64,000 nt of DNA from JACKJK01 sp046159835 (lineage in GTDB: Bacteria > Pseudomonadota > Alphaproteobacteria > Rhizobiales > Tepidamorphaceae). The notes beneath the pieces were generated by a model. The model was not told the DNA's origin. It made no database searches and saw only the letters and a program-made list of their open reading frames with translations. The stretch covers positions 1,178,001-1,242,000 of the forward strand of contig NZ_JBJXCY010000002.1 of assembly GCF_046159835.1 (NCBI RefSeq). Direction: 5' to 3'. This document shows, piece after piece, positions 26,977 to 35,819 of the stretch (positions are counted from its first letter, which is position 1; every line of letters starts with the position of its first letter). The position numbers and the translations under genes are program-made.

Positions 26977-28026
26977 ATGCAGGTCATCGGCATCGAAACC
27001 AGTTGCGACGAAACGGCGGCCGCCGTCGTGCGCCGGAATGCCGACGGCACCGGCGAGATCGTCTCCAACGTGGTGCTGTCGCAGATCGAGGAGCATTCCG
27101 CCTTCGGTGGCGTGGTGCCGGAAATCGCCGCGCGCGCCCATGTCGAATCGCTCGACCGCATCATTGCTGCAGCACTCGATGATGCCAGCGTGACGCTGGC
27201 CGATATTGATTGGATCGCCGCAACCGCCGGACCGGGGCTGATCGGCGGGCTGCTCGTCGGCCTGACGACGGCCAAGGCGCTGTCCTGGGCAAGCGGCAAG
27301 CCATTGCTCGCGGTCAACCACCTGGAGGGCCACGCGCTCACCGCGCGGCTGACGGACGCCATCGCCTTCCCCTACCTGCTGCTGCTTGTCTCCGGCGGAC
27401 ACACCCAGCTTGTCGCGGTGCATGGCGTCGGCGACTACCGCCGCCTTGGCACGACGATTGACGACGCCGCGGGGGAAGCCTTCGACAAGACCGCCAAGCT
27501 GCTCGGCCTTGGCTATCCCGGCGGATCGAAGGTCGAAACGCACGCGCAGGCTGGCGACGAGAAACGCTTCGCCCTGCCGCGCCCGCTGAAGGGCCGCGCC
27601 GGGGCGGACTTTTCATTTGCCGGGTTGAAAACCGCCGTTCGGCTCGCCGCGCAGGATGCCAGCCCCTTGAGCGATCAGGACGTGAACGACCTCGCCGCAA
27701 GCTTCCAGCGCGCGGCCATCGACTGCATCGCCGACCGCACGAAGAACGCCCTGAAGATGAGCGCCGGCACGCGCTTCACCGCGCTGGTCGCTGCAGGCGG
27801 CGTTGCCGCGAACAAAGCCATCGGCGAAACGCTTGCGAAAATTGCAGCCGACAACGGCTTGCCGCTGGTGATGCCGCCGCTGGCGCTATGCGGTGACAAT
27901 GCCGCGATGATCGCATGGGCCGGCGCCGAACGCCTGGCGCTCGACCCCGCGCCCCGGGACATGACCGAGCCGGCCCGCGCCCGCTGGCCGCTCGATAGCC
28001 TGACAAAGCCGGGAGCCGCCGCATGA
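26977..28026 (+). CDS. tsaD: tRNA threonylcarbamoyladenosine transferase subunit TsaD
   Basis: Catalytic subunit for transfer of threonylcarbamoyl to A37 of ANN-decoding tRNAs. The 349-residue protein has IGIETSCDET at 4-13, the metal-binding HLEGH (His115, His119), SGGHTQLV and the ASNAP-fold nucleotide-binding parts such as YPGGSKVE. The start at 26977 was chosen because the family begins MxVLGIETSCDET. Its stop overlaps the gpsA start in an ATGA arrangement. The tsaD-gpsA-yciI-EVE order recurs in Hyphomicrobiales. Confidence 0.97.
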   Translation: MQVIGIETSCDETAAAVVRRNADGTGEIVSNVVLSQIEEHSAFGGVVPEIAARAHVESLDRIIAAALDDASVTLADIDWIAATAGPGLIGGLLVGLTTAKALSWASGKPLLAVNHLEGHALTARLTDAIAFPYLLLLVSGGHTQLVAVHGVGDYRRLGTTIDDAAGEAFDKTAKLLGLGYPGGSKVETHAQAGDEKRFALPRPLKGRAGADFSFAGLKTAVRLAAQDASPLSDQDVNDLAASFQRAAIDCIADRTKNALKMSAGTRFTALVAAGGVAANKAIGETLAKIAADNGLPLVMPPLALCGDNAAMIAWAGAERLALDPAPRDMTEPARARWPLDSLTKPGAAA

Positions 28027-29015
28027 ATCGCATCGGGGTCATTGGCGCGGGCGCATGGGGCACCGCACTGGCTGCAACGGCGCGCCGCGCGGGTGCCGAC
28101 GTGCTGATTTGGGGCCGCGACGGCGAAACGGTCGCGACAATCAACCGTGACCACGAGAACAGGCAGCGCCTCCCCGGCGTCGCACTCGACCCGGCCATTC
28201 GCGCAACCGGCGACCCGGCGGACTTTTCAGATTGCGAGGCGCTGCTGCTGGCCTGCCCGGCGCAGGCGGTGCGCACCGTTCTTGCGGAATTTGCGGCCCA
28301 CATCGCGCCCGGCACGCCCGTCGTCATCTGCGCGAAAGGCATCGAGCGCGACACCGGGCTGTCCATGGCCGAGGTCGTCTCGAATGTTTCGCCCGAGGTG
28401 ACCGTCGCGGTCCTCTCCGGCCCGAGCTTTGCGGGCGATGTTGCCTCCGGCAAACCCACCGCCGTGACGCTCGCCTGCGCCGACGAGGCGAAGGGACACG
28501 CACTTCTTGAAGCCATCGGCACCCGCACCTTCCGCCCCTACTATTCCAGCGACGTGACGGGCACGCAGATCGGCGGATCGGCGAAGAACGTGCTGGCAAT
28601 TGCCAGCGGCATCGTCGACGGGCGCGATCTCGGCGCGAGCGCGTCCGCAGCCCTCATCACGCGCGGCTTTGCCGAACTCGCCCGCCTCGGCATGGCGCTT
28701 GGCGCGCGACCCGACACGCTGGCCGGTCTCTCTGGCCTCGGCGACCTCGTGCTGACTTGCGGCAGCCGCCAGTCCCGCAACATGGCCTTCGGCCACAGGC
28801 TCGGCACGGGATCGAGCGTTGACGACGCGTTGGCGGCCTCGCGCGCCGTGGCGGAAGGCGTCTGGACCGCCCCGGCGCTGGTCCAGCTTGCACGGGACAA
28901 GGGCATCGAGATGCCCATCGCCTTCGCAGTTGACGCCGTCCTCGCACGGCGTATGTCTGTCGACGAAGCAATCGAGAGCCTGCTCGCACGCCCCTTCCGG
29001 GCCGAGACGGGTTGA
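28023..29015 (+). CDS. gpsA: Glycerol-3-phosphate dehydrogenase [NAD(P)+]
   Basis: Reduces dihydroxyacetone phosphate to sn-glycerol-3-phosphate, the backbone of phospholipids. The 330-residue protein has the nucleotide-binding GAGAWGTAL near residue 8, the FAGDVASGKPTAV substrate loop, and the catalytic Lys in GGSAKNVLAIASGI. GLSGLGDLVLTCGS and the closing EAIESLLARPFRAE are typical. It is translationally coupled to tsaD by a 4-base overlap. Confidence 0.96.
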   Translation: MNRIGVIGAGAWGTALAATARRAGADVLIWGRDGETVATINRDHENRQRLPGVALDPAIRATGDPADFSDCEALLLACPAQAVRTVLAEFAAHIAPGTPVVICAKGIERDTGLSMAEVVSNVSPEVTVAVLSGPSFAGDVASGKPTAVTLACADEAKGHALLEAIGTRTFRPYYSSDVTGTQIGGSAKNVLAIASGIVDGRDLGASASAALITRGFAELARLGMALGARPDTLAGLSGLGDLVLTCGSRQSRNMAFGHRLGTGSSVDDALAASRAVAEGVWTAPALVQLARDKGIEMPIAFAVDAVLARRMSVDEAIESLLARPFRAETG

Positions 29016-29049
29016 TCTCAAGAAGATTGCGCTCAACGAGGAAACGACC

Positions 29050-29340
29050 ATGCTTTTCGCCGCCATTTGCAGGGACAAGCCGGACTCGCTGGAGATCCGC
29101 ATGAACGCGCGCCCGGCGCATCTGGAGCACCTCAAGACGCACGCCGATTCCGTGCGGCTCGCAGGCCCGCTGCTGGCCGATGACGGCGAGACTCCGTGCG
29201 GCAGCCTGCTTGTCATCGAGGCCGAAGACGTGATCGAAGCCCGCAAGATCCTCGACGCCGACCCCTATGCCGACGCCGGTCTGTTCGAGACCATCGAGCT
29301 CAGCCCGTGGAAGTGGGTCGTCGGCAACCCCGACGCCTGA
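29050..29340 (+). CDS. YciI-family protein
   Basis: A 96-residue single-domain protein of the YciI-like (ferredoxin-like dimeric alpha/beta barrel) family. The pattern is FAAICRDKPDSLEIRMNARPAHLEHL, then RLAGPLLADDGETPCGSLLVIEA and a DPYADAGLFETIEL ending. The His-Asp pair proposed as an active site is represented by His24/Asp74 in this numbering only roughly. The function is unknown. It lies between gpsA and the EVE-domain gene with gaps of about 34 bases on both sides, so it probably belongs to the same operon. Confidence 0.87.
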   Translation: MLFAAICRDKPDSLEIRMNARPAHLEHLKTHADSVRLAGPLLADDGETPCGSLLVIEAEDVIEARKILDADPYADAGLFETIELSPWKWVVGNPDA

Positions 29341-29373
29341 TTTCATTCCCTAGCCGAAACGAGAAGGTCCAAC

Positions 29374-29802
29374 GTGCCGATGCAATACTGGTTGTTCAAG
29401 TCCGAGCCGTTCAAGTGGTCGTGGGACGACCAGAAAGCCCGTGGCGACAAGGGCGAGGAATGGGACGGAATCCGCAACTACCAGGCACGCAACTTCATGC
29501 GCGAGATGAAGATCGGCGATCGCGGCTTCTTCTACCATTCCAACGAGGGGCTGGAGATCGTCGGCATTGTCGAGGTCTGCAAGGAGATCCACCCCGATTC
29601 CACCGCCGACGACCCGCGCTGGGAATGCGTGGACATCAAGGCTGTCCGCGACATGCCCAAGCCGGTCACGCTGAAGCAGGTGAAGGCGACGCCGGAACTT
29701 TCCGACATGTCGCTGGTCACCTCGATGCGGCTGTCGGTCCAGCCGGTGAAGCCGGAGGAGTGGAAGATCGTCTGCCGCATGGGCGGGCTGGATGACGCCT
29801 GA
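29374..29802 (+). CDS. EVE domain-containing protein
   Basis: A 142-residue EVE (PUA-like) protein. The motif YWLFKSEPFKWSWDD at the N-terminus and WDGIRNYQARNFMREMKIGDRGFFYHS identify it. EVE domains bind modified bases in DNA or RNA, and bacterial stand-alone forms may read modified tRNA. The annotated GTG start at 29374 can be replaced by ATG at 29380, which removes two residues. The gene overlaps the downstream methyltransferase by 11 bases. The tie to tsaD upstream fits a tRNA role, but this is inference. Confidence 0.88.
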   Translation: MPMQYWLFKSEPFKWSWDDQKARGDKGEEWDGIRNYQARNFMREMKIGDRGFFYHSNEGLEIVGIVEVCKEIHPDSTADDPRWECVDIKAVRDMPKPVTLKQVKATPELSDMSLVTSMRLSVQPVKPEEWKIVCRMGGLDDA

Positions 29803-30490
29803 GCCGGAAGGCAAGGATCAAACGAGAGGCCGCGACTGGCGGCGGCGCTTCATTGCAGAAAACACCGCCATCAATTCCCCGCCCCATGTGCCGGAACTGA
29901 CCCTGCATCTGGCAAGCGAAGCCTTCGACCTCTGGCACAAGACCGAGGAAGAGCTTGAGGAGATCGGCCTGCCGCCGCCATTCTGGGCCTTCGCGTGGGC
30001 CGGTGGGCAGGCGCTTGCGCGGTACATTCTCGACAATCCGCACATCGTTTCCGGCAAGCATGTCGCCGATATCGGGTCCGGTTCCGGGCTGGTGGCCATC
30101 GCCTCGATGAAGGCCGGGGCCGCTGGCGCCACTGCCATCGATGTCGATGCCTTCGCGCTGGAGGCCGCCGACGTGAACGCCGCCCTGAACGGAGTCAGTA
30201 TCGTCGTACGGCGCGGCAACGAGGGTGACTCCTTTCCCGACTTGCCACCGGAAACCGGTGTACTGCTGCTCGGCGATGTCTTCTACGACCGGCGACTCGC
30301 CCCCGCCATGGTGGCGCTGGCCAGATCATCGCTTGAGAAAGGCCGCGCGGTCTTTGTCGGCGATCCGGGGCGCGCCTACGTGCCCGACGCCGCCATGCTG
30401 GAGGAACTTGCCCTCTACGAGGTGCAGGTGCCGACCGCGCTGGAGGACCAGGAGGTGCGCAAGTGCCGGGTCTTCCGCTTTGTCGGCTGA
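29792..30490 (+). CDS. Class I SAM-dependent methyltransferase, ETFB lysine methyltransferase-like
   Basis: A 232-residue methyltransferase with motif I DIGSGSGL at 93-100 and a preceding PPPFWAFAWAGGQALARYIL (61-80) that is typical of the family related to mitochondrial ETFB-lysine methyltransferase (METTL20). The VLLLGDVFYDRRLAP stretch is the DxFY-type post-motif. In alphaproteobacteria the known homologue methylates the electron-transfer flavoprotein beta subunit; here that target is a homology guess. It overlaps the EVE gene by 11 bases, so the two are coupled. Confidence 0.82.
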   Translation: MTPEPEGKDQTRGRDWRRRFIAENTAINSPPHVPELTLHLASEAFDLWHKTEEELEEIGLPPPFWAFAWAGGQALARYILDNPHIVSGKHVADIGSGSGLVAIASMKAGAAGATAIDVDAFALEAADVNAALNGVSIVVRRGNEGDSFPDLPPETGVLLLGDVFYDRRLAPAMVALARSSLEKGRAVFVGDPGRAYVPDAAMLEELALYEVQVPTALEDQEVRKCRVFRFVG

Positions 30491-30575
30491 CCCTTGTTCC
30501 CGCTCACGCGAACGCGACGTGCAGCCGGCATGATTCCGCGCTAGCGTGAGCCGAGGCGAACGTGGGGGAGCGATC

Positions 30576-30977
30576 ATGACCTTTGCCGGCATCAACTATC
30601 TCAGCGTTTTCCTGGCCGCCGTGGCGGGGTTCATCACCGGTGCTGCGTGGTACACGGTCCTCGGCCGCCAGTGGATGGCAGCCCTCAGCAAGAGCAAGGA
30701 CGAGATGAAACCCTCGCCCCTGCCGTTCGTCCTGTCATTCGTGGGTGAATTGCTCATGGCCTTCGTGCTGGCCGGCATGATCGGCCACCTCGGCGAAGTG
30801 ACCCTGCGCAACGGCATCATCTCCGGTGCATTCGTCTGGGCGGGCTTCATCCTGACCACGGTCGTCATCAACAACGCCTACCAGGGTTCGCGCTGGGCAC
30901 TGCCGGTGATCGACGCCGGCCACTGGCTGGCGGTGCTGCTCGTCATGGGCGCGGTGATCGGCTTCATGGGGGTCTAG
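30576..30977 (+). CDS. DUF1761 family membrane protein
   Basis: A 133-residue protein with four predicted transmembrane segments. The family pattern is GINYLSVFLAAVAGFITGAAWYTVLGRQWM at the start, then FVLSFVGELLMAFVLAGMIGH and FVWAGFILTTVVINNAYQG. I chose the ATG at 30576 as the one that starts the family domain; an upstream GTG-type extension of ten residues is possible. The function is unknown. It ends the tsaD-led stretch. Confidence 0.82.
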   Translation: MTFAGINYLSVFLAAVAGFITGAAWYTVLGRQWMAALSKSKDEMKPSPLPFVLSFVGELLMAFVLAGMIGHLGEVTLRNGIISGAFVWAGFILTTVVINNAYQGSRWALPVIDAGHWLAVLLVMGAVIGFMGV

Positions 30978-31223
30978 GTTTCGCCCCGCACTGCCTGCGC
31001 GGTCAGATACTTACCGCCAAAGTTTAACGCCCCACCCGTTGCCGCAGGCGCGAAGTCTTGCGATGAATGCACCCAAGGGAAGGGATGCGGCGCGAAACGA
31101 TGACGCTTTTTCCGCGCGCGCCAACCATCATGACTGGCAGGGGCTCGAGACCTTCGGCACGGCTTGCCGGATTTTCCTGCAAATCAACAATGCCGCCGCA
31201 AAGGCGCGTCGAGAGGGAGCGAC

Positions 31224-33179
<1,956 letters not shown>

Positions 33180-33218
33180 GCGACCCGCGCGCCTGCCTTC
33201 ACATCTGGAACGATCATG

Positions 33219-33250
33219 CCCTCGCCGGTCTCATCCGGCGGGGGTTTTTT
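33219..33250 (+). terminator. Intrinsic terminator of acs
   Basis: A 10-bp stem (33219-33228 with 33235-33244, one T-G pair), a 6-base loop and a run of six T. Confidence 0.92.
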
Positions 33251-33339
33251 GTTGAACGGCAGATGAACTGCGCTTTCCGTTTCCGTTCGGTCAGGCTGGA
33301 TCAATCTCGCCCCATCGAATTTCTTTGATGGAGACAACG

Positions 33340-33762
33340 ATGAAGCCCGCACAACTGATCGCAGCCGCCGCCCTGACCCTGGCTGTTGCAACCCCGGCGC
33401 TGGCCGGCAACAAGCTCGTCACCCCGCAGGACGGCGCGTTCAAGGTCGAGAAGGCCCAGCTCGCGATCAAGTCGCCGAACGTGAATGCCTGCCCGGCCAA
33501 TGCCAAGGTTGCCGGCTGGATCTTCACCAACAAGCCCGGCCCGGTCACCTACATGATGGTGCGCAAGGGCGGCCAGGTCGGCGCGCCGAAGACCATCACC
33601 GCCAAGAAGGGCCCCGCCGGCTACGTCGCGTCCTTCTCCCAGACCATCCAGATCCATCAGGCGATCGATGCCGAATACCGCATCCTCGTCTCCCATTCCG
33701 GCGGCGTTGTCTCCAACTGGGCCCCGCTCAAGGCAAGCTGCAAGATTCCGCTCGGCGGCTGA
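33340..33762 (+). CDS. Small secreted protein with a Cys-Trp-Cys domain, function unknown
   Basis: A 140-residue exported protein. The signal peptide is residues 1-22 (cleavage near ALA-GN). The mature part is basic and beta-rich, with only two cysteines: Cys51 in NACPANAK and Cys134 near the end, and Trp127 seven residues before the second one. The same pattern (IK-x2-N-x2-ACP at the front, W-x6-C at the end, the cysteines about 82 apart) recurs in the second half of the protein encoded at 34843-35745. So both carry one disulfide-closed domain that I do not recognise. A ribosome-binding site lies before the ATG at 33340. It is flanked by terminators and so has its own transcript. Confidence 0.8.
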   Translation: MKPAQLIAAAALTLAVATPALAGNKLVTPQDGAFKVEKAQLAIKSPNVNACPANAKVAGWIFTNKPGPVTYMMVRKGGQVGAPKTITAKKGPAGYVASFSQTIQIHQAIDAEYRILVSHSGGVVSNWAPLKASCKIPLGG

Positions 33763-33810
33763 TGCGGCCTCGCGCCCCACACCTCTACCTCCCTCTCCTT
33801 GTGGTGAACT

Positions 33811-33839
33811 GGCCCTGCCCTCTTGGCGGGGCCTTTTTT
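33811..33839 (+). terminator. Intrinsic terminator after the small secreted-protein gene
   Basis: A 9-bp stem (33811-33819 with 33825-33833), loop CTCTT, and six T. Confidence 0.9.
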
Positions 33840-34044
33840 GTGGACGGGATGCAACAATCGGCAAAAATCAAACGGCTGAACGCCTCGATGCCGATCACTT
33901 GTGCAATCCGGAGCGTCGTCTCTCTTGCCGCTGCGAAAACAAATCAGCGATAGTTTTGGGAGGGGCTCCCTTCCCAACGCGATCTTAACGACCTGCCGTT
34001 ACGGTGGGCGGCTCGACATGAACTGCGCTGAGGCAATATTGGCG

Positions 34045-34542
34045 ATGACCCGTATCTCTCGTTTCCTGATCCTGTTCGGTGCCCTGTTTATCGGTGCCAC
34101 CCTCGTGACCCCGCAGCCGGCCAAGGCCGCCAGCGAGGTGAAGATTTCCACTAAGTACACGCCCGGTACCATCGTGGTGCGCACCGGCAAGCGCCGCCTG
34201 TACTACGTGACCGGCCGTGGCCGCGCGATCGCCTACCGCGTCGGCGTCGGCCGTGCGGGCCGCCAGTGGGCCGGCTCGACCCGCGTCGCCCGCAAGGTGA
34301 CCAACCCGTCCTGGATCAATCCTTACGACAAGAAGCGCAAGGTGATCCCGCCCGGACCACGCAACCCGCTCGGCCCCCGCGCGCTGGCACTGGCCCACGG
34401 CCAGTACGCCATACACGGCACCAACAATCCCGGTTCCATCGGGGGCGCCGTCTCGCTCGGCTGTATCCGCATGTACAACAAGGACGTGCTGGACCTGTAT
34501 CGCCGTGCCCGCATCGGCACGAAGGTTGTCGTGACGCGCTAG
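34045..34542 (+). CDS. Secreted L,D-transpeptidase (YkuD domain)
   Basis: Periplasmic enzyme expected to make 3-3 peptidoglycan cross-links or to attach proteins to peptidoglycan. The 165-residue form starts MTRISRFLIL and has a signal peptide ending near AKA-AS. The YkuD catalytic motif is complete: HGTNNPGSIGGAVSLGCIRM, with the nucleophilic Cys and upstream His. The domain fills nearly the whole mature protein, with no separate substrate-binding module. An earlier in-frame ATG at 34018 would add nine residues. Its place between two genes for related Cys-Trp-Cys secreted proteins is suggestive, but each gene is separately terminated. Confidence 0.93.
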   Translation: MTRISRFLILFGALFIGATLVTPQPAKAASEVKISTKYTPGTIVVRTGKRRLYYVTGRGRAIAYRVGVGRAGRQWAGSTRVARKVTNPSWINPYDKKRKVIPPGPRNPLGPRALALAHGQYAIHGTNNPGSIGGAVSLGCIRMYNKDVLDLYRRARIGTKVVVTR

Positions 34543-34573
34543 TCGCTCACAAACATCTGGTCGAAGACATCAT

Positions 34574-34610
34574 CGGCGCCGGGACCTGCTCCCGGCGCCG
34601 TTTTCTTTTC
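34574..34610 (+). terminator. Intrinsic terminator of the L,D-transpeptidase gene
   Basis: A perfect 10-bp GC stem (34574-34583 with 34591-34600), a 7-base loop and the tail TTTTCTTTTC. Confidence 0.93.
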
Positions 34611-34842
34611 AGCGAAATTTTTTCAGAAAAATCTTCCGAGTTGATTTCACGCCCCGTACACGCCGCCGGATGAGGCGCTGAAACACATGCAAGTCTCTGA
34701 TTGGACTTCGCTTTCAGCTTTTCGCCCCAATCTCGACATGAATTCGACATGAACGGACGGCTCAGGGCCGGTTCAGCGCGCCGGGCACATTTTCCGTCTC
34801 ACGGTCGCGACAGCGCGGCTGTTTTTGCAACGGAGAAACAAG
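34611..34842. promoter_or_regulatory. AT-richer leader region of the large secreted-protein gene
   Basis: 232 bases between a terminator and the next gene. The first 40 bases are AT-rich (AAATTTTTTCAGAAAAATC), as expected near a promoter. TCGACATGAA occurs twice in tandem (34733-34742 and 34744-34753) and also at 34013-34022 in front of the L,D-transpeptidase. No box pair is convincing enough to name. Confidence 0.35.
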
Positions 34843-35745
34843 ATGAAGACCTCGACTTTCAGTGCCGCGATTGCCGTCGTTGTTGCGACGGGATTTCTGG
34901 CGAGCCCGGCCCAGGCCGAGACCAAGCTGCGCGGCGTTGGCATCGTGTCCAACCAGAATGCTCTCGGCGCGCTCCCCCGCCTCGTCGCCGTGCGTTCCGG
35001 CAACAAGATCGTCCTCAAGGATCAGCAGGTGCGTATCCCGGTCCGCATCGGCGGCACGGTGAAGAATGCGTCCAGGCATTTCGTCATTTCGTTCGCTGAC
35101 GTGCGTTCCGGCGGTGGCCAGCGCTTCAACGTGAAGCCGCGCAGTGGCGACATGCGTTCGGTCAATGCGTCCATCGTCCTGCCGTTTCGCAAGAAGCACT
35201 ACGGCACGATGGGTTCGAATGCCCTGAAGGCCTGCAACGGCTACGCCGGCACCACGCAGACGGTAATCGGCTTCAGCTTCCCTCTCGTCCTGGAAGTGGG
35301 TGCCTACAACAGCCGCTATAAGCCGGAAGTCGGCAGCCCGTACACCTCATGGCCCGGTGCCTCGGTGAAGTCCGCCAAGGTCGTGATGCAGGGTGAAGTC
35401 GTCTGCCCGGCCGCAGCCCGCCCGGTTCGCGTGTCGTCGGTGAACCTGAACATCAAGCGTGCCAACGCCGCCTGTCCGATGAAGGTCGTGCTCGCCGCGT
35501 CCATCCGCACCGACAAGGCCGGCAAGACCCGCCTTGTCCTGCGCCGCAACGATGGCGCCACCGATACGGTCGACGTCATCGCCCGCAAGGTCGGCAGTCA
35601 TTTCATCGCCCACTTCAAGCGTGGTTACACGTTCAAGGGTGCCGTGGCCCGCAAGTACCGCTTCGAGACCAAGAAGGGCACGCCCTTCACCGACTGGGTC
35701 GACATGAAGTTCGATTGTCGCCGCCCCGGCGGGCTGGCGAGCTAA
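34843..35745 (+). CDS. Secreted two-domain Cys-Trp-Cys protein, function unknown
   Basis: A 300-residue exported protein with a signal peptide (cleavage near AQA-ET, residue 25). The mature chain is strongly basic and beta-rich. The first half (about 26-190) holds Cys131 and Cys188. The second half (about 196-295) repeats the pattern of the 140-residue protein at 33340-33762: IK-x2-N-x2-ACP with Cys211, then Trp285 and Cys292 seven residues apart, the cysteines 81 apart. I do not recognise a named family. The ATG at 34843 was chosen because GGAGAAACAAG precedes it and the signal peptide begins there. It is independently terminated. Confidence 0.8.
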   Translation: MKTSTFSAAIAVVVATGFLASPAQAETKLRGVGIVSNQNALGALPRLVAVRSGNKIVLKDQQVRIPVRIGGTVKNASRHFVISFADVRSGGGQRFNVKPRSGDMRSVNASIVLPFRKKHYGTMGSNALKACNGYAGTTQTVIGFSFPLVLEVGAYNSRYKPEVGSPYTSWPGASVKSAKVVMQGEVVCPAAARPVRVSSVNLNIKRANAACPMKVVLAASIRTDKAGKTRLVLRRNDGATDTVDVIARKVGSHFIAHFKRGYTFKGAVARKYRFETKKGTPFTDWVDMKFDCRRPGGLAS

Positions 35746-35769
35746 GGCCGACCTCCATACGATGGAGCG

Positions 35770-35805
35770 AAAGGGCGCCCGCTACGGCGCCCTTTCTGCT
35801 TTCTG
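35770..35805. terminator. Bidirectional terminator between the secreted-protein gene and ggt
   Basis: A perfect 10-bp stem (35770-35779 with 35786-35795), 6-base loop, and T-rich flank CTTTCTGCTTTC on the plus strand; the stem ends in A/T triplets so it can act on both converging transcripts. Confidence 0.85.
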
Positions 35806-35819
35806 GAGCCTTTGGAAAC

